A stretch of 6,064 nt of DNA from Candidatus Methylomirabilis sp. GTDB taxonomy: Bacteria > Patescibacteriota > Patescibacteriia > DYHP01. Positions within the stretch are counted from its first letter, which is position 1. Every line of letters begins with the position of its first letter. Below the pieces are notes generated by a model. The model did not search any database. It saw nothing but the letters and a program-made list of their open reading frames with translations, and was not told the origin of the DNA. The stretch is from assembly GCA_020724105.1 (NCBI GenBank), contig DYHP01000045.1:1-6064 (forward strand), in the 5' to 3' direction. The position numbers were made by a program, and so were the translations under genes. Shown here piece by piece: positions 1 to 5,384 of this stretch.

Positions 1-15
1 ATACGGGGCGCCCTC

Positions 16-32
16 CCCCTTACTTTAAGGGG
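16..32. repeat. Short perfect hairpin just upstream of pth
   Basis: CCCCTTA (16-22) and TAAGGGG (26-32) form a perfect 7-bp stem around a 3-nt loop. The C/G-run style matches the element inside the 3' end of pth, so this may be a fragment of the same repeat class. The right arm contains the only purine-rich, Shine-Dalgarno-like stretch before pth, so folding would hide it. The window starts too close to tell whether the hairpin belongs to an upstream gene's terminator; no T-tract follows it. Confidence 0.6.
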
Positions 33-46
33 AAGAACAATAATGT

Positions 47-721
47 ATGCATCTCATAATAGGATTAGGAAATCCAGATGAGCAATATAAAAATACCCGC
101 CATAATGTCGGGTATCGTTTTGTTGAATCGCTTTTAAACTTTTGGAAAACTGCCGGCGATTTCGCCGATTTTAAATTCACCAAAAAATACAAGGCGGAGC
201 TCGCCCGCGGCGAATTTGCCGGCAAAAAAATTTTGCTCATCAAACCGACGACTTATATGAATCTCTCAGGCGAAGCGATTTATTTGGTTGAACAATATTA
301 CAAAGTGCCGGAATACAACATTATAGTCGCGCACGACGATATGGATTTGCCGCTCGGAACTTTCCGAATTTCCCTCAATTCTTCCGCCGCCGGACACAAA
401 GGCGTGCAATCGCTTATAGACCATCTCCAAACGCAGGAATTTGCGAGAATTAGAATCGGCATCGGCAAGCCGACCGTAACCACTCCGGAAAAATACGTGC
501 TCCAAAATTTTACTGATGAAGAAAATAAAAAAATAGAAGAAGTGTTTGTATTGGCGCAAACTGCGGCAGAAACCATAATTACGCAAGGCGCGCAGAAAGC
601 AATGGAGCTGTTCAATAAATCCGAAGCGCGAAACCCGAAATCCGAAACAAACCCCCCACATTCTCCCCCTATTCCCCGACAAGTCGAGGGACAGGGGGAG
701 TTAGAGGGGGTCAAAATCTAA
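47..721 (+). CDS. pth: Peptidyl-tRNA hydrolase (Pth family), with repeat-derived C-terminal tail
   Basis: This cytoplasmic enzyme cleaves the ester bond of peptidyl-tRNAs released from stalled ribosomes, recycling tRNA. The 224-residue product opens with the family's LIIGLGNP motif. Visible family residues are N9, the catalytic-type H19 in TRHNVG, N72 in KPTTYMNLSG and D97 in AHDDMD. The usual GHNG motif reads GHKG here (residues 117-120), so the tRNA-contacting Asn is replaced by K118. The start at 47 puts the first strand directly at the N-terminus, as in the family; another ATG at 43 is out of frame. Only a weak AAGGGGA-type ribosome site precedes it. Typical Pth is about 185-195 residues, and the recognisable domain ends near residue 190. 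Residues about 191-224 are encoded by a nested palindromic repeat and are rich in Pro, Ser and Glu. dprA begins 49 nt downstream on the same strand, so cotranscription is likely. Confidence 0.96.
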   Translation: MHLIIGLGNPDEQYKNTRHNVGYRFVESLLNFWKTAGDFADFKFTKKYKAELARGEFAGKKILLIKPTTYMNLSGEAIYLVEQYYKVPEYNIIVAHDDMDLPLGTFRISLNSSAAGHKGVQSLIDHLQTQEFARIRIGIGKPTVTTPEKYVLQNFTDEENKKIEEVFVLAQTAAETIITQGAQKAMELFNKSEARNPKSETNPPHSPPIPRQVEGQGELEGVKI

Positions 722-744
722 ATCTTCAAAATTGTTTCGGATTT
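638..744. repeat. Nested palindromic element overlapping the 3' end of pth
   Basis: The outer arms are AAATCCGAAACAA (638-650) and its exact reverse complement at 732-744, a perfect 13-bp match. Inside lies a second imperfect 18-bp stem, 663-680 against 683-700 with loop AA (15 Watson-Crick pairs plus one G-T). Short ACCCCC/GGGGGT runs flank that inner stem. A degenerate CCGAAA-type tandem tract (621-647) leads into the left outer arm. The pth stop codon (719-721) and most of the pth-dprA gap lie inside the element. The architecture, one palindrome inside the arms of another, suggests either one composite element or a second repeat inserted into a first. Confidence 0.75.
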
Positions 745-770
745 TGATATTCAAATTTCAAATTTAGATT

Positions 771-1895
771 GTGACTAAAGGACTTGAAGACTCAAAAAAT
801 ATTAAAAAAGATGATATTGCCTACTCCCTGGCATTTACTCGTTTCACAAAAATCGGCCCTGTCCGTTTTTTCAGGTTAAAAAATTATTTTCCGTCAATTA
901 AAGAAGCTTTTGAGGCAGATAGGACCGAATTGATGCGCGCCGGGTTGGAGGAAAATATCACCGAAGAATTCATTGAAGAAAGAAAAAAAATAATTCCCGA
1001 AAAAGAACTGGAAATTATTGAAAAAGAAAAAATAAACGTTTGCCTTTTTGGCGACACGGATTATCCCCCGCTCCTCAAGGAAATTTACGACCCGCCGTAT
1101 CTTCTTTTTTATAAAGGAACTTTAAAGAATTTAAACTTCCCCGTCGCCGTGGTCGGCACGCGAAAAATGACCAAATACGGCGAAATGGTCGCGCCGAGAA
1201 TCGTCGCCGAACTGGCGCAAAGCCAAATGACGATTGTAAGCGGTTTGGCGCTCGGCGTTGATTCGCTTGTCCACCAGACAACTTTAAGAAACAATGGAAT
1301 CACCTGGGCGATTATCGGTTCGGGTCTTGACGACGAATTTCTTTATCCCGTCTCAAATAAAAGGTTGGCGCAAGAAATTGTAAACCGCGGCGGCGCGGTA
1401 ATTTCCGAATATGCCACGGGGACCGAGGGTTTTAAAAGCAATTTTCCGCATCGCAACCGCATTATCGCAGGCATCTCGCTTGCGACAGTCGTCATTGAAG
1501 CGGCGGAAACATCAGGAGCGCTTATTACCGCCCGAGCGGCGCTTGAAATGAATCGCGAAATCTTCGCCGTGCCGGGGAGCGTCTTCAACCCCGCCTCTGC
1601 GGGACCTAACAATCTTATCAAAATGGGAGCATACCCCGCCATCTCCGGCGAAGACGTCTTAAACAGACTCAACTTGACAAAAACGGCCGAGTTTGTTAAA
1701 AATAAAAAAATCATCCCCGACACCAAAGAAGAAGCAGAAATCTTGAAATATCTGTCGCACGAACCTCTCCACATAGATGACCTTCATTTAAACACCAATA
1801 TCCCTCTCGCAATCCTTTCCTCAACTCTGACAATGATGGAAATGAAAGGGAAGGTGAGGGATGTGGGAGGGATGAATTATATACTGGCGTACTAA
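771..1895 (+). CDS. dprA: DNA-processing protein DprA (Smf)
   Basis: DprA binds incoming single-stranded DNA in the cytoplasm during natural transformation and loads RecA on it. The 374-residue product has three regions: an N-terminal helical/HhH-like domain (about 15-75), the Rossmann-like DNA-binding core (about 90-300) and a C-terminal winged helix (about 316-372). Core motifs are clear: VVGTRKMTKYG (127-137), SGLALGVDSLVH (157-168), GSGLDDEFLYP (183-193), FPHRNRIIAG (225-234), an EAAETSGAL block (243-251), VPGS (267-270) and SAGPNNLIKMGA (276-287). The length is normal for a DprA with a winged helix. The start is a GTG: an in-frame TAG at 765-767 rules out anything much earlier, and the next in-frame Met (residue 55) would remove most of the first domain. 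No Shine-Dalgarno site is visible. It lies between pth and topA on the same strand. The competence role is family knowledge; no other competence gene is in the window. Confidence 0.96.
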   Translation: MTKGLEDSKNIKKDDIAYSLAFTRFTKIGPVRFFRLKNYFPSIKEAFEADRTELMRAGLEENITEEFIEERKKIIPEKELEIIEKEKINVCLFGDTDYPPLLKEIYDPPYLLFYKGTLKNLNFPVAVVGTRKMTKYGEMVAPRIVAELAQSQMTIVSGLALGVDSLVHQTTLRNNGITWAIIGSGLDDEFLYPVSNKRLAQEIVNRGGAVISEYATGTEGFKSNFPHRNRIIAGISLATVVIEAAETSGALITARAALEMNREIFAVPGSVFNPASAGPNNLIKMGAYPAISGEDVLNRLNLTKTAEFVKNKKIIPDTKEEAEILKYLSHEPLHIDDLHLNTNIPLAILSSTLTMMEMKGKVRDVGGMNYILAY

Positions 1896-1901
1896 TATAA
1901 T
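1896..1901 (+). promoter_or_regulatory. Possible -10 element ahead of topA
   Basis: A perfect TATAAT directly follows the dprA stop codon, at the left edge of the long palindrome. The best -35 candidate at about 17 nt spacing (TGAATT, 1873-1878) is poor. If used, transcription would begin near 1908 and the topA leader would consist almost wholly of the palindrome. Chance occurrence in AT-rich DNA is quite possible. Confidence 0.3.
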
Positions 1902-1998
1902 GCAAATACCATGCGAATGTATGCAAATGATATGCCAATAATGCGAATTCGCATTATTGGCATGAGATTCGCATTCATTAGCATCGAATCTGCATTAT
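1897..1998. repeat. Long near-perfect palindrome made of phased ATGCRAAT units, between dprA and topA
   Basis: The sequence is symmetric about 1947/1948. The central 32 nt (1932-1963) are a perfect palindrome, centred on GAATTC. Extending outward to 1897 and 1998 gives 42 Watson-Crick pairs, one G-T and 8 mismatches over 51 positions. Each arm holds five copies of an ATGCNAAT-like octamer, at 1900, 1911, 1921, 1932 and 1941, mirrored at 1947, 1956, 1967, 1977 and 1988 (the last is ATCTGCAT). The spacing of 9-11 nt is close to one helical turn. The element fills the gap from the dprA stop to 5 nt before the topA ATG. It could form a cruciform in DNA or a long hairpin in RNA, and it lacks the T-tract of a standard terminator. 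Confidence 0.9.
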
Positions 1999-2002
1999 TT
2001 TT

Positions 2003-4321
2003 ATGAATCTACTCATAGTAGAGAGTCCGACAAAAGCCAAAACAATCTCTAAATTTTTAGGGAAGGATTTTGAAGTTGTGGCTTCAATGGGGCATGTTCG
2101 GGATTTGCCTGAAAACACCATCGGTATAGACATTGTTAAAAATTACACTCCTTATTACGTTGTGCCGCAACAACATCAGGCGACAGTCACTAAATTGAAA
2201 GAGGTGGCGCGAAAAGCAAAAAAAATCATTTTTGCGACAGACCAAGACCGCGAAGGCGAGGCAATCGCTTGGCATTTGGCCTATCTTTTAAACGTTGACC
2301 CCGAAAGCAAGTGCCGCATCGTCTTTCATGAAATAACGGAATCCGCGGTCAAAGAAGCCCTTGATGAAGCACGGGGAATAAATCTGGATTTGGTCGACGC
2401 CCAGCAAGCCCGCCGAATTTTAGATCGCCTTGTCGGCTACCAGCTCTCGCCGTTTTTATGGAGAAAAGTAAGCCGCGGACTTTCGGCCGGCCGCGTGCAA
2501 TCGGTGGCCGTGCGCCTGATTGTCGAACGCGAAAGGGAAATCCAAAATTTCAAACCCGAAGAATATTGGACGATTGAAGCGAAATTCAACAAGCCCCCCC
2601 ACCTTCCAGAAAAGTGGGGGGGTAAAAAAGATTCGGCGAAAAAAGAAGACGCTTTTGCGGGGAAACTCCATAAAATAAACGATAAAATTTTGGGAAAATT
2701 CGACATTAAAACCGGCAAAGACGCGAAAAAAATAATCGCCGAATTAAAAAACGCTTCTTATTTTGTAAAAAACATTGAAAAGAAAAAAGTAAGCCGTCAG
2801 CCGCCTTCGCCGCTTACCACCTCCCTCCTACAGCAGGAAGCGAACAAAAAACTGGGGTTTTCGTCAAAACAAACCATGGTTTTGGCCCAGCAACTTTACG
2901 AAGGCGTGAATTTGGGAGAAAAGGGCTCCGTCGGTCTCATTACATATATGAGAACCGACTCGGTCAATCTTTCTGAAAAATTTTTAAACGAAGCGGAAAA
3001 ATACATTAAAAAAGAGTTCGGCGAAAATTACAGCGAGAAAAAAGTCTATAAAGCCAAATCGCGCCTATCGCAGGAGGCGCACGAAGCTATCAGGCCGACC
3101 GACATTTCAAAAACTTCCGACGACGTCAAAAAATACCTGAATGACAATCAATACAAACTTTACAAACTCGTCTGGAGCAGGGCTTTGGCATCCCAAATGG
3201 CTGCGGCGCAGTTTGACACCGTTGCGGTGGATATTGAATCCCGACTTCTCGAGGGTCGCACCCCCGAAAGGAGTGCGATCCCCACCCGCTACGAATTCCG
3301 GGCCGCGGGCAGTTCGCTTGCTTTTGACGGCTTTTTGAAACTTTATCCTGATGCTCAAAACGAAAAAGACAAAAATATTCCGCAACTTGCCGAAGGCGAA
3401 GAATTGAAAGCGAAAAATTTAAAAGAAATCCAGCATTTTACCGAACCGCCCGCAAGATATTCCGACGCCACCCTCGTTAAAACCTTGGAAGAATACGGCA
3501 TCGGACGACCGTCAACCTACGCGCCCACCATTTCAACAATCATCGACCGCGGTTACATTAACAGATTGAAAGACAAAAAATTGGCGCCGAACGAAATCGC
3601 CATGTTGGTCAACGATTTACTCGTCAATCATTTCCCGAACATCGTTGATTACAATTTTACGGCGAAAATGGAAGAAGAATTTGACGAAATCGCTAACAAT
3701 AAAAAAGAATGGGCGCCGATGATTGACGAGTTTTACAAACCGTTTAAGGCGCTGCTCAACCAAAAAGAAAAAGAGATTTCAAAGCGCGACATTGCCGAAA
3801 AAGTCACCGAAGAAAAATGCGCCAAATGCGGCAGCGCGATGCTTGAAAAAATCGGCAGGTTCGGCAAATTTTTGGCTTGCAGCGCTTTCCCCAAATGCAA
3901 ATACACCATAAATCTCGAGCCGAAAAAACCGGAAGTCGAGCCGATTCCGACAAACGAAATTTGCGAAAAATGCAACAGTCCTCTGTTTCAGGTTCAGGGC
4001 AGATTCGGCGCGTACTTGCGCTGCGGCAAATATCCGGAATGCGATTTCACCAAAAAAATCATTAAAGCAATTGGCATAAAATGCCCGCAATGCAAAGAGG
4101 GCGATTTGATTGAAAAAAGGTCGCGCAAAGGAACCAAATTTTGGTGCTGCAACAGGTATCCAAATTGCAAATATGCCTTGTGGAACGAGCCCGTTAAAAA
4201 ACAAAATTCCGACGAAATGGTCGTGTGCGAAAAATGCGGCTCGCCCTTAGTTTACGACCGGAGGGGAAATATCAAATGTTACAACAAAGAATGCGATTTT
4301 GAGTTAATAGAAGCGGATTAA
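2003..4321 (+). CDS. topA: DNA topoisomerase I (type IA)
   Basis: TopA relaxes negative supercoils by passing one DNA strand through a transient break held by a 5'-phosphotyrosine. The Toprim domain (about 1-115) has E7 in LLIVESPTKAK and the metal-binding D80, D82 and E84 in ATDQDREGEAIAWH. Later motifs are SAGRVQSVA (161-169), the active-site Y315 in GLITYMRTDS, HEAIRPT (360-366) and GIGRPSTYAPTI (499-510). The C-terminus carries four zinc-ribbon modules: C606/C609/C626/C632, C654/C657/C674/C680, C694/C697/C716/C722 and C742/C745/C759/C764. At 772 residues the length is ordinary for the family. Two segments look like additions that coincide with DNA hairpins: residues about 198-207 and about 415-429. 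The ATG at 2003 is supported by the family N-terminus; no Shine-Dalgarno site precedes it, and the long palindrome ends 5 nt upstream. A REP-like hairpin and an intrinsic terminator follow. Confidence 0.98.
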   Translation: MNLLIVESPTKAKTISKFLGKDFEVVASMGHVRDLPENTIGIDIVKNYTPYYVVPQQHQATVTKLKEVARKAKKIIFATDQDREGEAIAWHLAYLLNVDPESKCRIVFHEITESAVKEALDEARGINLDLVDAQQARRILDRLVGYQLSPFLWRKVSRGLSAGRVQSVAVRLIVEREREIQNFKPEEYWTIEAKFNKPPHLPEKWGGKKDSAKKEDAFAGKLHKINDKILGKFDIKTGKDAKKIIAELKNASYFVKNIEKKKVSRQPPSPLTTSLLQQEANKKLGFSSKQTMVLAQQLYEGVNLGEKGSVGLITYMRTDSVNLSEKFLNEAEKYIKKEFGENYSEKKVYKAKSRLSQEAHEAIRPTDISKTSDDVKKYLNDNQYKLYKLVWSRALASQMAAAQFDTVAVDIESRLLEGRTPERSAIPTRYEFRAAGSSLAFDGFLKLYPDAQNEKDKNIPQLAEGEELKAKNLKEIQHFTEPPARYSDATLVKTLEEYGIGRPSTYAPTISTIIDRGYINRLKDKKLAPNEIAMLVNDLLVNHFPNIVDYNFTAKMEEEFDEIANNKKEWAPMIDEFYKPFKALLNQKEKEISKRDIAEKVTEEKCAKCGSAMLEKIGRFGKFLACSAFPKCKYTINLEPKKPEVEPIPTNEICEKCNSPLFQVQGRFGAYLRCGKYPECDFTKKIIKAIGIKCPQCKEGDLIEKRSRKGTKFWCCNRYPNCKYALWNEPVKKQNSDEMVVCEKCGSPLVYDRRGNIKCYNKECDFELIEAD
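2593..2623. repeat. C/G-rich palindrome inside the topA reading frame (first)
   Basis: CCCCCCCAC (2594-2602) pairs perfectly with GTGGGGGGG (2614-2622). A G-T pair outside and two more pairs inside extend the stem, leaving a 5-nt loop. It encodes PPHLPEKWGG (residues 198-207) in the region just after the EEYWTIEAKF stretch. Homopolymeric C and G runs of this kind occur nowhere else in topA. The segment reads as a small repeat accommodated in frame. Confidence 0.7.
3253..3281. repeat. Palindrome inside the topA reading frame (second)
   Basis: GGGTCGCAC (3253-3261) pairs with GTGCGATCC (3273-3281) through eight Watson-Crick pairs and one G-T. A small inner CC/GG stem closes a GAAA tetraloop (3266-3269). 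It lies within codons for about residues 415-429 (LLEGRTPERSAIPTR). In other TopA proteins the sequence before this point runs almost directly into the YEFRAAGS-type strand, so this block looks like an in-frame insertion. Confidence 0.7.
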
Positions 4322-4397
4322 CCCTCCCAAATTTTGTTCACCCGCTGCAAATTTCTTTGAAATTTGGGCGGGCAAGCAAAAATTTAGGAGGGTGAAC
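4322..4397. repeat. REP-like inverted repeat after topA
   Basis: The ends CCCTCC (4322-4327) and GGAGGG (4387-4392) pair, as do AAATTTT (4329-4335) with AAAATTT (4379-4385) and the inner GAAATTT-type arms around 4349-4365. An alternative pairing also exists: GTTCACCC (4336-4343) with GGGTGAAC (4390-4397). Two competing registers suggest a composite of related repeat units. It starts one base after the topA stop and could protect the mRNA 3' end, but it lacks a T-tract. Confidence 0.65.
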
Positions 4398-4427
4398 GCG
4401 GATAGTTACGCAGATTTACGCGGATAT
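4396..4427 (+). repeat. Three-unit ACGCRGAT tandem mini-repeat
   Basis: ACGCGGATAGTT (4396-4407), ACGCAGATTT (4408-4417) and ACGCGGATAT (4418-4427) follow head to tail, with a period of 10-12 nt. The tract sits between the REP-like hairpin and the topA terminator. No function can be assigned. Confidence 0.6.
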
Positions 4428-4460
4428 AAAAAAGATCGCTTTTCAAAGAGCGGTCTTTTT
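4428..4460. terminator. Intrinsic terminator after topA, probably bidirectional
   Basis: GATCGCT (4434-4440) pairs with AGCGGTC (4449-4455) with one G-T, and the stem continues inward with T-G and T-A pairs around a small loop. TTTTT (4456-4460) follows. The upstream A-run (4428-4433) gives a T-tract on the other strand too, so it could stop both the topA transcript and any read-through from the - strand. It lies 107 nt after the topA stop. Confidence 0.85.
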
Positions 4461-4665
4461 ATGTGACGCAGAGGTAAAGCCCAAAAACCTATGGGAATGC
4501 ATGGGCCCTGCTGCGCCACGAATACAAAGATAGCAACAAACAAAAAAGGTGTCAAATTTCGACTGATTTTTTGCTTACTTATCCACAATAAACTTGAAGC
4601 AGTCCCTCTTTCATCGGGACGCTACGGAACTTTGTGTTTAGGCAATTTTTATATCTAAAATCAAA

Positions 4666-4682
4666 TGTAGTGCGAGGCTTCA
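4666..4682. repeat. Truncated copy of the adjacent palindromic element
   Basis: TGTAGTGCGAGGCTTCA (4666-4682) is repeated exactly at 4691-4707, 25 nt further on, where it begins a complete palindrome. The first copy stops in the middle of the hairpin loop. It looks like a partial duplication or an aborted or deleted copy of the same repeat. Confidence 0.8.
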
Positions 4683-4688
4683 TATTTC

Positions 4689-4745
4689 TTTGTAGTGCGA
4701 GGCTTCAGCCTCGCAAATAGCGAACCTAAAGGTTCGCACCACAAA
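4689..4745. repeat. Palindromic element with two hairpins and a closing stem (three-way junction)
   Basis: Two hairpins sit side by side: GCGAGGCT/AGCCTCGC (4697-4704 with 4707-4714) and GCGAACCT/AGGTTCGC (4720-4727 with 4730-4737). They are enclosed by TTTGTAGT (4689-4696) pairing with ACCACAAA (4738-4745), with one mismatch. The whole folds as a compact three-way junction and is reminiscent of small non-autonomous palindromic repeats. A truncated copy lies just upstream. Confidence 0.8.
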
Positions 4746-4750
4746 ACTAT

Positions 4751-4784
4751 GTTTACTCTGATACATCATTGTATCAGAGTAAAC
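4751..4784. repeat. Perfect 15-bp hairpin
   Basis: GTTTACTCTGATACA (4751-4765) is followed by loop TCAT and an exact reverse-complement arm (4770-4784). It directly abuts the T-tract of the - strand terminator, on its downstream side. On neither strand is it followed by a convincing T-run of its own, so it may be a repeat, a transcript-end protector or a protein-binding dyad. Confidence 0.75.
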
Positions 4785-4814
4785 AAAAAAGAGGCTGAAT
4801 TCACATTCAAGCCC
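4785..4814 (-). terminator. Intrinsic terminator of the - strand membrane-protein gene
   Basis: Read on the - strand, GGGCT-T-GAAT pairs with ATTC-AGCCT around a GTGA loop (nine Watson-Crick pairs, one bulged T, one G-T) and is followed by CTTTTTT. It lies 55 nt after the stop of the gene ending at 4870 and fits a Rho-independent terminator well. Confidence 0.75.
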
Positions 4815-4869
4815 TATAACAATCTGGCTATGCCTTTCGGTCTAAATTAATATTTCCTCCTAATAGTCT

Positions 4870-5376
4870 CTATCTCCAATCCTCCCGCTTAACGCCCGCG
4901 ACAACCCTGCCAATGATTAGCATTACTAAACTGAAAATACCGAAGAATGTGTAAGCCGTGTTGTGAGGATAAACAGAAATACCTGCGGGAACCGTCACTC
5001 CTGTGCACCGATCTTCGTCGAGCAGGGTTTCGCGCAGCTTCATCAAGATGTTACTCTTTTCAAGCGACGTTGCGTCGGACTTCACACTCTTTAATTCCGC
5101 GAGCGACGCCTTCATGTTCTGATACCAGAAACCGACGTCTTCGTCAGGTGTGCGGTAAAGAACAGAAGTATACCCCCGCGTCATTCCCCCGCGCTCCAGA
5201 TAAGCCATCACGGTCTCCATTTCTTGGGTGGCCATCTCAACGGTATTGGCGTCCGCCGCCCGCTTCATATGCCCTCCACACTCAATATTGAAAATCACAT
5301 ACTTGTAAACGCGGGCGCTGCAGTACTCCACCAAAAGAAGACAAGATAGAATACTAACTACGATTACCTTTCCCAT
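4870..5376 (-). CDS. Hypothetical protein with N- and C-terminal membrane segments
   Basis: I do not recognise this 168-residue protein. It has a short hydrophobic N-terminus (about 4-16) that could be a signal peptide, perhaps cut after A21, or a membrane anchor. A polar, mainly helical-looking middle (about 25-138) follows, then a strong membrane segment (about 141-161) and a basic tail, KREDWR. This suggests an extracytoplasmic domain held by the C-terminal helix with the tail inside. Cysteines are at 12, 19, 33 and 124; the last two could form a disulfide. The ATG at 5376 is chosen because AGAAAGGAG (5385-5393) sits 8 nt before it, the clearest ribosome site in the window. An upstream in-frame ATG at 5571 would translate three inverted repeats and is rejected. 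All nine Lys codons are AAG, whereas the neighbours use mostly AAA, which suggests transfer or a different expression history. It has its own terminator. Confidence 0.8.
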   Translation of the reverse strand: MGKVIVVSILSCLLLVEYCSARVYKYVIFNIECGGHMKRAADANTVEMATQEMETVMAYLERGGMTRGYTSVLYRTPDEDVGFWYQNMKASLAELKSVKSDATSLEKSNILMKLRETLLDEDRCTGVTVPAGISVYPHNTAYTFFGIFSLVMLIIGRVVAGVKREDWR

Positions 5377-5384
5377 CGTTTTTT

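Larger units (their letters stand above)
4322..4869. other. 548-nt convergent intergenic region, gene-free and repeat-rich
   Basis: This is the gap between the stops of topA (+) and the membrane-protein gene (-). In order it holds a REP-like hairpin, a three-unit ACGCRGAT mini-repeat, the topA terminator, about 140 nt without recognised structure (4461-4597), a small bulged hairpin (AGC-GTCCC at 4598-4606 with GGGACGCT at 4616-4623), a duplicated repeat end, a three-way-junction palindrome, a perfect 15-bp hairpin and the - strand terminator. A sequence identical to the consensus DnaA box, TTATCCACA, lies at 4579-4587. The open frames here are short, unsupported by ribosome sites and cross the terminators, so I see no gene. 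Confidence 0.75.

Noticed and set aside
266..714. Two 138-residue frames antisense to pth
   Set aside because: They overlap a clearly conserved Pth and begin in the repeat element; no ribosome site or recognisable motif.
638..744. CRISPR array, considered because of the many repeats in the window
   Set aside because: The repeats are palindromic, unequal and not separated by regular unique spacers.
4406..4588. 60-residue open frame on the - strand in the intergenic region
   Set aside because: It crosses the topA terminator and the ACGCRGAT repeat, has no ribosome site, and its composition is not protein-like beyond a short hydrophobic run.
4598..4745. tRNA or structured RNA gene, considered because of the cloverleaf-like fold
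   Set aside because: The hairpins are simple palindromes without a T-arm, anticodon arm or CCA-type end, and the partial duplication fits a DNA repeat better.
4856..4861. AGGAGG on the - strand just after the membrane-protein stop, suggesting another small gene
   Set aside because: No ATG, GTG or TTG opens a meaningful frame at suitable spacing before the terminator; the nearest frames end within a few codons.
4947..5291. 114-residue open frame on the + strand opposite the membrane-protein gene
   Set aside because: It is the antisense of a frame with better start, ribosome site and membrane-protein pattern; its Ser/Arg/Pro-rich composition is typical of a shadow frame.
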